This document shows positions 1-5,062 of a stretch of DNA of 7,275 nt, one piece after another. Location of the stretch: positions 1 to 7,275 of the forward strand of contig JAAZPN010000278.1 of assembly GCA_012797215.1 (NCBI GenBank). Direction: 5' to 3'. The notes beneath the pieces were generated by a model, which had not been told where the DNA came from, made no database searches, and saw only the letters and a list, made by a program, of their open reading frames with translations. The position numbers and the translations under genes were made by a program. The stretch comes from Chloroflexota bacterium (lineage in GTDB: Bacteria; Chloroflexota; Anaerolineae; Anaerolineales; Anaerolineaceae). The stretch's first letter is position 1. Every line of letters begins with the position of its first letter.

Positions 1-190
1 CGGTTCGCAGGGTGCAGGCATTGGCCCACGAGCTGCAGTCCCCCGCGCCCATTGCGTTTGGCGCGGCGTAGTAAATTGTGCTTACCTGGGCCGCTGAAGG
101 CTGAATTTGAAACGCTAATAGTGAAAGTAAAACAACCAGAACCGATGCAAGAATTTGTTTCCCAGAGAACTTACCACTCAGTGTACGCAC
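1..190 (-). CDS. Secreted beta-helix-type surface protein, N-terminal part (cut by window edge)
   Basis: Only the first 63 codons are present; the gene continues beyond position 1. The GTG start at 190-188 is chosen because a perfect AGGAGG lies 5 bases upstream (196-201) and the frame opens directly into a signal peptide. Residues 1-12 hold several basic residues (R2, K7, K11), residues 13-28 are a hydrophobic stretch, and a likely signal peptidase I site follows at S32-A33-A34 | Q35. The start of the mature protein reads STIYYAAPNAMGAGDCSSWANACTLRT in short pieces: a T-I-Y-Y strand, then G-A-G-D-C-S-S-W-A-N-A-C at 48-59, then T-L-R-T. From memory, this pattern is typical of the first rung of right-handed beta-helix proteins (Pmp-like or 'choice-of-anchor' surface proteins), where a 'G-x-SSWANA-L-T-AL' segment precedes repeated rungs. 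The repeats themselves are outside the window, so the family is inferred from about 25 residues. Ligand and role are unknown. It is divergent from the kelch gene across the AT-rich gap. Confidence 0.78.
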   Translation of the reverse strand, partial: MRTLSGKFSGKQILASVLVVLLSLLAFQIQPSAAQVSTIYYAAPNAMGAGDCSSWANACTLRT

Positions 191-195
191 AGCCG

Positions 196-201
196 CCTCC
201 T
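196..201 (-). promoter_or_regulatory. Ribosome binding site deciding the GTG start of the beta-helix gene
   Basis: On the minus strand a perfect AGGAGG is followed by five bases (CGGCT) and then GTG. No ATG in this frame offers a better start. The site identifies a gene that an ATG-only search would miss. Confidence 0.8.
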
Positions 202-218
202 GTTAGTGAATCGTGAGA

Positions 219-224
219 TTTATA
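219..224 (-). promoter_or_regulatory. Possible -10 box of the beta-helix gene
   Basis: Read on the minus strand, TATAAA sits within TATATAAAT, about 28 bases upstream of the GTG start, leaving a short leader that contains the AGGAGG. No convincing TTGACA-like -35 is found 16-18 bases further upstream, so this rests on the -10 and its position only. Confidence 0.35.
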
Positions 225-361
225 TACGCAAATAATGGACTGACATTTAGTGTTATTCGCGCTGTTTTGGTACTTGAAAAGGATATGTCTAATTATATGT
301 CGCTGTCCATTTTTATAGGGAGGAACTTTTACGATAGATTTTATGAAAACTCTCACAGACA

Positions 362-370
362 TGATAAAAT
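362..370 (+). promoter_or_regulatory. Possible extended -10 promoter for the kelch gene
   Basis: TGATAAAAT matches an extended -10 (TGn followed by TAAAAT). The -35 region (341-346, TTATGA, 18-base spacing) is poor. If used, the leader before the kelch start at 557 would be about 180 bases long. No better candidate was found between 400 and 545. Confidence 0.25.
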
Positions 371-556
371 TCATGTATTCCAAAGCAAGCCAATCTAATC
401 AGGAGGGAATGACGCCAAAATTTCCTCTTAACCTATCAGCGTCTTCACCCATCTCGCGCAATTAGGCTATTGCTGAACTTCTTGTTAGTCTTTGTTTTCC
501 GAGCTGCCGGCGCTGTCTGACTTTAACAATTTTTCTCAGTAATTCAGGAGGTTAAC

Positions 557-3058
557 ATGCTTTTCGAGGCCCGAAAAAAGTCCAAATCTCTCATTGTTCG
601 CGTTTCTGTGGTTGTTCTTGCCTTCCTCTTTTGCATCAGCCTGATGAGCCCTGCGCCAGCAAAAGCGGCTTCGGGCTGGTTCTACACCGACAACCTCACC
701 ACTCCGCGCTATGCCTCGTCCAATGTGCTGCTGCCCGAAGGAAAAATGCTGGTGATTGGCGGCTTTGCTTATGGCGCGGCGATTGGGACCGTGGAGGCAT
801 ATGATCCTTTCCTCAACGACTGGAATTTTTATCCCAATTTGCAAACCGTCCGTTACGCGCACACAGCAACGGTGCTTTTGAATGGGAAGGTGCTGGTGAC
901 CGGCGGTTACAACGCAGATAGGGTGAGCAGCTGCGAGCTCTTTGACCCGCAGATGAATATGTGGTCTTATGTCGCGAATCTGAATGTAGCGCGCGATTAC
1001 CACACCGCCACCTTGCTGCTGGATGGCAGCGTGCTGGTTACGGGCGGTTATGGACCTAACAGCGGCGACGCCAGCACTGAGATTTATAACCCTCAGGAGG
1101 ATACCTGGACCCTGGTTGAATCGCTGCATACCGGCCGCAGCGGCCACACCGCCACGCTCTTGCCGGACGGCAGGGTGTTGGTGGCTGGTGGTGAACTCTA
1201 TCAGAGCGCTCTCACCAGCGCTGAGATTTACGATCCATTGGCTGAAACCTGGACGGAAGTTGGCGCGATGATTACCGCGCGCTCTTCTCATAGCGCGGTG
1301 CTTTTGCCAAATGGCATGGTGCTGGTGGCTGGCGGCGCATCAACTGGCAGCATTCCATTGGCGGATGCTGAGGTTTTTGACCCTGCCACCAATCTTTGGA
1401 CGAGCGTGCCGCCCCTGAACACCGCGCGCTTCGTGCACAGCGCCACGCTGCTTCCCAATGGCAAAGTGCTGGTGACCGGAGGTTACGCGAATGGGGAGGG
1501 ATTAAGCTCCACTGAGATTTATGATTACAGAGAAGAACCGCTTGGAAGCTGGACAGTCGGACCCTCCTTGGATACAGCCCGCTTTCAGCAGGCGACCGCG
1601 CTGCTCCCTGACGGCCGCGTCATAGTAGCTGGCGGATACAATGGCGGCGCGCTCGTGAGTTCCGAAATTCTTGACCTGAGCGAAGGAGATTGGCACGCGG
1701 GAAGCCCATTGCTTGTTCCCCGGGTGGGTTCCAACGCCACGCTGCTCGTCAATGGAAAAGTGCTCATTGTCAGCGGGGACAATTATGAACCAAGCATCAC
1801 CGCTGAGCTATTTGACCCATTATCTGAAAGCTCAGCGTTTGCCGCAGCTCCGACATCCAACCGCATGCGGCCCACGCTCACGCTGCTGGTTGGAGGAGAT
1901 GTGCTATACGCGGGAGGAATGGTGGCGGAAAGTGAAATTTACAACCCCGCTAAGAACCAATGGAAAACTGTAGGGTCCCTCAACCAATCGCGCTGGGAAT
2001 CCAATGCCACCCTCCTTGCGGACGGACGGGTATTGATGACCGGCGGTGTGGATTCTACGGATAATTCAATCCTTGCCAGTACGGAGATTTACGATCCATT
2101 GGCTGAAACCTGGACGCTTGCCGCCTCCATGAACATCACCCGCCGAAGTCATTCAAGCACCCTTCTGCCCGATGGACGGGTGTTGGTTGCCGGAGGTTAC
2201 ACGGGTGATGATGTTACGAACAGCGCTGAAATCTATGACCCGGTCGCGAATACCTGGACTATAGTCGCTGGTATGAACGTCGATCGGCAATTGCACACAG
2301 CCACCCTGCTGCGGGACGGCCGCGTGCTGGTGGCAGGCGGCGCGGGGAATGGAGGAATCGCAATCCCGCAAGCAGACATATACAACCCCTGGACCGACAG
2401 CTGGACTGCGACAGGTTCGCTCAGCGCGCCGCGATTCTACGCGAGCGCCGAGCTGCTGAGTGACGGCAAGGTGTTGGTTGCCGGCGGCGCTAACGGATGG
2501 TCAATTGGAAATATACTGGCAAGCGTTGAAGTTTACAATCCCTTAACCGGCATCTGGACCACAATCGCCCCCATGACTGCCCCGCATGCCTCCCATACCA
2601 GCACTTTTCTCCTCGACGGTCGAATTCTTATAGCCGGCGGGTATAACGAAGAGTGGGCACCTTCATCAGACACCCAAATCTACGATCCGGGCTTAGATTA
2701 TGACGAGGCGTGGCAGCCATTCATTATCTCAGGCTCCGAACTGGCGGAGGGTGGCAGCTTGACTCTGACCGGAACCGGCTTCCGCGGCTATCAATACAGC
2801 GAAGCGGCGGGCAGCGGCACCTACAGCACGCCCACTAACCTGCCTGTGGTGCAACTGCGCCGGCTGGATAACGGCCTGACCATGTGGGTGCGGGCTTCCG
2901 AATTCAGTGAAAGCAGCTACGTTTCCTCGACGCTGTGGGGTTTGCAGAAAGGCCCGCTGCTGGTCACAGTTATTGTGAACGGCATCCCCTCCGAAGCGCG
3001 CCTAATCAACTCCGGGGATATGCTGCTGCGCTTGTATATCCCTGCCCTGATGAAGTAA
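557..3058 (+). CDS. Exported 14-unit kelch-repeat protein with galactose-oxidase-like C-terminal domain
   Basis: The ATG at 557 has AGGAGG six bases... counting 552-556, five bases upstream (546-551). Residues 1-37 form a signal peptide: basic K7, K8, K10 and R15, a hydrophobic core at about 12-30, and an A-K-A site ending at A37. W41 probably supplies a closing strand. Fourteen kelch units follow, spaced about 43-51 residues, each of the form 'R-x-x-H-(S/T)-A-T-L-L-x-(D/N)-G-(R/K)-V-L-V-x-G-G ... (E)-(I/V)-Y-(D/N)-P-x-x-x-x-W-T'. The glycine pairs are at about 68, 116, 163, 211, 259, 308, 359, 406 (S-G, degenerate), 453, 496, 546, 594, 643 and 694. Fourteen units suggest two seven-bladed propellers. 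Residues 722-818 resemble the beta-sandwich that follows the propeller in galactose-oxidase-like proteins (G-G-S-L-T-L-T-G-T-G-F at 732-742, then T-N-L-P-V-V-Q-L-R-R-L and V-N-G-I-P-S). The protein ends LYIPALMK. I see no clear copper-oxidase site, so a binding or scaffold role at the cell surface is more likely than catalysis; the ligand is unknown. Confidence 0.92.
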   Translation: MLFEARKKSKSLIVRVSVVVLAFLFCISLMSPAPAKAASGWFYTDNLTTPRYASSNVLLPEGKMLVIGGFAYGAAIGTVEAYDPFLNDWNFYPNLQTVRYAHTATVLLNGKVLVTGGYNADRVSSCELFDPQMNMWSYVANLNVARDYHTATLLLDGSVLVTGGYGPNSGDASTEIYNPQEDTWTLVESLHTGRSGHTATLLPDGRVLVAGGELYQSALTSAEIYDPLAETWTEVGAMITARSSHSAVLLPNGMVLVAGGASTGSIPLADAEVFDPATNLWTSVPPLNTARFVHSATLLPNGKVLVTGGYANGEGLSSTEIYDYREEPLGSWTVGPSLDTARFQQATALLPDGRVIVAGGYNGGALVSSEILDLSEGDWHAGSPLLVPRVGSNATLLVNGKVLIVSGDNYEPSITAELFDPLSESSAFAAAPTSNRMRPTLTLLVGGDVLYAGGMVAESEIYNPAKNQWKTVGSLNQSRWESNATLLADGRVLMTGGVDSTDNSILASTEIYDPLAETWTLAASMNITRRSHSSTLLPDGRVLVAGGYTGDDVTNSAEIYDPVANTWTIVAGMNVDRQLHTATLLRDGRVLVAGGAGNGGIAIPQADIYNPWTDSWTATGSLSAPRFYASAELLSDGKVLVAGGANGWSIGNILASVEVYNPLTGIWTTIAPMTAPHASHTSTFLLDGRILIAGGYNEEWAPSSDTQIYDPGLDYDEAWQPFIISGSELAEGGSLTLTGTGFRGYQYSEAAGSGTYSTPTNLPVVQLRRLDNGLTMWVRASEFSESSYVSSTLWGLQKGPLLVTVIVNGIPSEARLINSGDMLLRLYIPALMK
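1223..1255 (+). repeat. 33-base exact repeat, copy 1 (kelch unit 4)
   Basis: This stretch, from GAGATTTACG to CCTGGACG, is identical base for base to 2084-2116. It encodes the strand E-I-Y-D-P-L-A-E-T-W-T of kelch unit 4. The other kelch units match one another in amino acids but use different codons, so exact DNA identity over 33 bases points to recent duplication or gene conversion. Confidence 0.9.
2084..2116 (+). repeat. 33-base exact repeat, copy 2 (kelch unit 10)
   Basis: Identical to 1223-1255 and in the same reading frame. It encodes the same E-I-Y-D-P-L-A-E-T-W-T strand in kelch unit 10. Identity stops abruptly on both sides. Confidence 0.9.
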
Positions 3059-3072
3059 TCCGGGCATTCCCT

Positions 3073-3102
3073 GGGGAGCCAGCGTGCTGGCTCCCCTTTT
3101 TT
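3073..3102 (+). terminator. Intrinsic terminator of the kelch gene
   Basis: GGGGAGCCAG (3073-3082) pairs perfectly with CTGGCTCCCC (3087-3096) around a four-base CGTG loop, followed by six T (3097-3102). It begins 15 bases after the TAA. The same hairpin read on the minus strand is followed by AGGGAATG rather than a T-run, so it should stop rightward transcripts much better than the leftward ones converging from 3141. Confidence 0.88.
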
Positions 3103-3140
3103 GTTGTCTTGTTAAATCAAGAAACCGCTAAAGCTCAGCC

Positions 3141-3770
3141 TTAACGCACGACAATCGGCAAGAATACCGGGAAAACGCGCGGGTCGAGAAAAGCCGCGTA
3201 GCCCACAAGTAGAATCTCGTCTGTAGCGCTTACTTTGTGCCAGGTAATATTGGTGGGATTTACGCTCGTCGGGGCGTCCTCCCCGTAGTAATCCACGTAG
3301 ACCAGCGGGGCAGGGTAATTCAACACGATGGTGTAATCGATCGGGTATCCGTTGTAGTTCCCAGCCCAGCCCAACCAGATTTCACCGCCGTAGTAATCAT
3401 CAGCCGGCAGCACCAGGGTAAAATCGATGTCCACGGCTGTTATGCCTGTGCTGCATGAACAGTCCAGGCGCAGTAAGTCGACGTCCCATGTACAAACTGT
3501 GCCGGGGCTGCCAAGGTAACTCAGGTTTTGCAGGTAAGGCCCATACATGCTGCTGAGGACGTAATGGAAATGTGTCCCCAGGCTGCCAGTATAAGCCTCG
3601 TGAACATGCGTGCTCATAGTCTCAAAAGGCGTATATGGAGCCACATGAAGGGTGGAAACAATCCAGACCTCCGTCTCCATCGTTTCCACCTGGCTTGGTT
3701 TAGCCGCAGCAGGTTGAGACAGGCTCAATAACGCGAACAAAACGAAAACGGTACAGCAAAACTTGCGCAT
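3141..3770 (-). CDS. Small secreted protein of unknown function, with short C-terminal tail
   Basis: The start is ATG at 3770, giving 209 residues, because AGGAGG lies four bases upstream (3775-3780). An in-frame GTG at 3791 would place that ribosome site inside the gene. Residues 1-23 are a signal peptide (M-R-K, hydrophobic 5-18, A-A-A ending at 23). The mature part is rich in Tyr, Thr, Val and Asp, which suggests beta structure. Three cysteines (C93, C104, C106) sit in a segment (about 90-122) of the form 'V-C-T-W-D ... L-D-C-S-C-S-T-G-I-T-A-V-D-I-D-F-T-L-V-L-P', reminiscent of the end of a DUF11-like beta-sandwich; this is a weak inference. The protein ends VFLPIVVR, aligning residue by residue with the end of the kelch protein. 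The start lies 40 bases after the GNAT gene with no terminator between, so co-transcription is likely. I recognise no enzyme motif and assign no function. Confidence 0.82.
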   Translation of the reverse strand: MRKFCCTVFVLFALLSLSQPAAAKPSQVETMETEVWIVSTLHVAPYTPFETMSTHVHEAYTGSLGTHFHYVLSSMYGPYLQNLSYLGSPGTVCTWDVDLLRLDCSCSTGITAVDIDFTLVLPADDYYGGEIWLGWAGNYNGYPIDYTIVLNYPAPLVYVDYYGEDAPTSVNPTNITWHKVSATDEILLVGYAAFLDPRVFPVFLPIVVR

Positions 3771-3774
3771 CTTC

Positions 3775-3780
3775 CCTCCT
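3775..3780 (-). promoter_or_regulatory. Ribosome binding site deciding the start of the small secreted protein
   Basis: On the minus strand AAAAGGAGGGAAG precedes ATG at 3770. This supports the 209-residue form (M-R-K-F start) over the longer GTG-initiated form beginning at 3791. Confidence 0.8.
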
Positions 3781-3810
3781 TTTAAAAACACGACGAAACA
3801 GTCAAACCAG

Positions 3811-4770
3811 TTAAGTGAGCAGCTTTCTCATGGTATACCGTCCGCGGCTGAGGGTGTACCCCAAAACGCGGTCAATCGCGAGCATTGGTTCATTCGCGGC
3901 GTTGTGGTGTGTGCGCACTTCGCGCGCCCCAATCACATCCCGGGCAAAGCGCAGCGCCAGCACCTTCACCGCGGTGCCCAGCCTTTTGCCGCGGTATCGT
4001 TCATCCACGCCGGTAAAGAGGTTGTAGGCATAGTCCACACCCGTAAAGCGGGTTATCGCGCTCATGGCCGCCCAATTGCCAGTCGTGCTGTCGATGACCA
4101 CCATCTGACCGGCTGGGATATACCAATCAGCGCCACAGACGCTGCGCTGAAAATCCTCAAAAGAATCCCAGGAATGCTCCCCACTGGCGCCCATAGTCTG
4201 GCTGGAAGTTGTGTCATTCAGCGCGTAGAGCTTACGCTGTGCTTCCTCGGTATTCCCAAGCGCTTCCATGCTGGTAAATACAAAACCAGCGTCTTTCAGA
4301 TTGTCAATCAGCGCGTCATAAGCGGGTTTATCAAAGCTGGTCAGGTCCAGGCTCATTCCCAGCTGGTGGTATTTTTCCACAAAGCCCCAACGGCGGGCAA
4401 AAGCCACGCCTGGCTGGCAGTCATCCATCACCGACGCTTCGATTTCCTGAAGCTCCGCGGCACGGACAGCCTGTTCCGCGTCCTGGAAGAGCAGGCTGCC
4501 CACACCCTGCCGCCTGAACTCCGGCGGCACCAGCAGGTAGATGTACGCCTTGGCGGCGTAAAGCCTGCTCTTCGTTACCCATGTGAAACCGAGCAAGCGC
4601 CCAGCGGGATCTTCAGCCGCCTTGAGATGCAGGATGATGTCCTTATCCCGGGTGTATTCCTCGCGCAGGCTCTCCGCGCTAGAAGTTTCGTCCATTTCAC
4701 TGATAAAAAGCGCCGCCATTTCCGGAAAATGATGCTCGATATCTTGGTCTTGGAGGATGAAATTTTCCAT
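3811..4770 (-). CDS. Two-domain GNAT family N-acetyltransferase
   Basis: The start is ATG at 4770 (319 residues), supported by AGGAG eight bases upstream (4779-4783). A TTG at 4812 would extend it but lies inside a palindrome and has no ribosome site. Two GNAT folds are joined in tandem. In the first (about 1-150), the acetyl-CoA loop is P-P-E-F-R-R-Q-G-V-G-S-L-L (R87-x-x-G-x-G type, ending near 94), followed by a conserved R-W-G-F at 127-130. In the second (about 155-319), the loop is E-R-Y-R-G-K-R-L-G-T-A-V-K (257-269), followed by T-H-H-N-A-A-N-E-P-M (287-296) and L-G-Y (303-305), the typical 'N-x-x-N-x-x-M ... LGF/Y' signature. The middle Gly of the second loop is Arg263, seen in other double-GNAT proteins as I recall. 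The length resembles MshD-like double acetyltransferases, but a mycothiol role is not supported. The protein is cytoplasmic; it moves an acetyl group from acetyl-CoA to an unidentified amine. It is probably the first gene of a leftward pair. Confidence 0.92.
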   Translation of the reverse strand: MENFILQDQDIEHHFPEMAALFISEMDETSSAESLREEYTRDKDIILHLKAAEDPAGRLLGFTWVTKSRLYAAKAYIYLLVPPEFRRQGVGSLLFQDAEQAVRAAELQEIEASVMDDCQPGVAFARRWGFVEKYHQLGMSLDLTSFDKPAYDALIDNLKDAGFVFTSMEALGNTEEAQRKLYALNDTTSSQTMGASGEHSWDSFEDFQRSVCGADWYIPAGQMVVIDSTTGNWAAMSAITRFTGVDYAYNLFTGVDERYRGKRLGTAVKVLALRFARDVIGAREVRTHHNAANEPMLAIDRVLGYTLSRGRYTMRKLLT

Positions 4771-4778
4771 AATGTTGG

Positions 4779-4783
4779 CTCCT
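4779..4783 (-). promoter_or_regulatory. Ribosome binding site deciding the GNAT start
   Basis: On the minus strand CAGGAG is followed by CCAACATT and ATG at 4770. The eight-base spacing is normal and favours this ATG over the upstream in-frame TTG at 4812. Confidence 0.75.
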
Positions 4784-4802
4784 GAGTGGTGGACATTCGC
4801 AG

Positions 4803-4828
4803 GGTTTTGCAAAACCTTAAGGTTTTTT
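4803..4828 (-). repeat. Two overlapping perfect palindromes in the GNAT leader
   Basis: GGTTTTGCAAAACC (4803-4816, 14 bases) and AAAACCTTAAGGTTTT (4811-4826, 16 bases) are each perfect palindromes and share the arm AAAACC (4811-4816). In the leftward transcript this gives three arms, of which the middle one can pair with either the first (loop UUAA) or the third, but not both. It lies between the predicted promoter and the ribosome site, about 20 bases upstream of the latter. It could be an operator bound as DNA or an RNA switch; the sequence cannot tell. Confidence 0.6.
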
Positions 4829-5062
4829 ACACAAAGGGAGCAAGCGCAGCCAGAGCCGCCTTATCTCTCTTTTTCGATCGAGTTATCGATTATTTAATTT
4901 TCTATGGGTCTGATAGTTAAAATTATAGTCAGAAAAGCGCTGAAATCAAAGCCTTTTTCGGCTGTTGACCTCACATTGGCGGACACGAGAGGAACTGACT
5001 CAGCTTACCCGGGGAGGGGCAGGCGGCGCTTGAGCTTACTTACCTGTTGGGTCTTTGCCTGC
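4813..5062. other. Spacer between the ABC transporter stop and the GNAT leader
   Basis: This holds the GNAT promoter and leader, and nothing recognisable as a gene. No strong terminator for the ABC transporter is present; the only hairpin with following T residues on the minus strand has a 4-base-pair stem (AGCC/GGCT, 4950-4963). Some ABC transcripts may therefore read through into the GNAT gene. Confidence 0.5.
4922..4949 (-). promoter_or_regulatory. Predicted sigma-70-type promoter of the GNAT / secreted-protein pair
   Basis: On the minus strand TTGATT (4949-4944) and a perfect TATAAT (4927-4922) are separated by 16 bases. The expected transcript start is near 4915, giving a leader of about 145 bases that includes the overlapping palindromes. 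The promoter lies beyond the end of the ABC transporter gene, so the GNAT gene need not depend on readthrough. Confidence 0.55.

Larger units (their letters stand above)
191..556. other. AT-rich divergent intergenic region
   Basis: This 366-base gap separates the divergent beta-helix and kelch genes. It is visibly richer in A and T than the flanking genes, especially around 205-400. It holds the ribosome sites of both genes, a TATAAA box for the leftward gene, a possible extended -10 for the rightward gene at 362-370, and an AGGAGGG followed too closely by an 18-codon ORF (409-465). Two small ORFs, one on each strand (213-398 and 171-383), overlap each other, have no ribosome site and show no recognisable protein character, so they are not called. 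I see no clear terminator, tRNA or long repeat here. Confidence 0.6.

Noticed and set aside
213..398. 61-codon plus-strand frame in the AT-rich gap, and the overlapping 70-codon minus-strand frame at 171-383
   Set aside because: Neither has a ribosome site. The minus-strand frame overlaps the start of the beta-helix gene in another frame, and the compositions look like translated AT-rich spacer.
536..1291. 251-codon open frame on the minus strand within the kelch gene
   Set aside because: Its apparent repeats (A-x-x-Q-H-x-x-I-x-Q) are the reverse reading of the kelch repeats on the other strand.
3771..3791. GTG start at 3791 extending the small secreted protein by seven residues
   Set aside because: The strong AGGAGG at 3775-3780 would then lie inside the coding region, and the shorter M-R-K-F start gives a normal signal peptide.
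3800..3805. TTGACT on the minus strand as a -35 for a separate promoter of the small secreted protein
   Set aside because: The base run 16-18 positions downstream is the AGGAGG ribosome site, not a -10 box.
3763..4785. 340-codon open frame on the plus strand
   Set aside because: Antisense to the GNAT gene, whose two acetyl-CoA loops are intact. No ribosome site of its own and a low-complexity basic composition.
4950..4963. AGCC/GGCT hairpin as terminator of the ABC transporter gene
   Set aside because: The stem is only four base pairs with a weak, interrupted T-run, and it abuts the GNAT -35 box. It is too weak to call.
4965..4970. TTGACC as a plus-strand -35 box
   Set aside because: No -10 box at a suitable distance and no plus-strand gene downstream.
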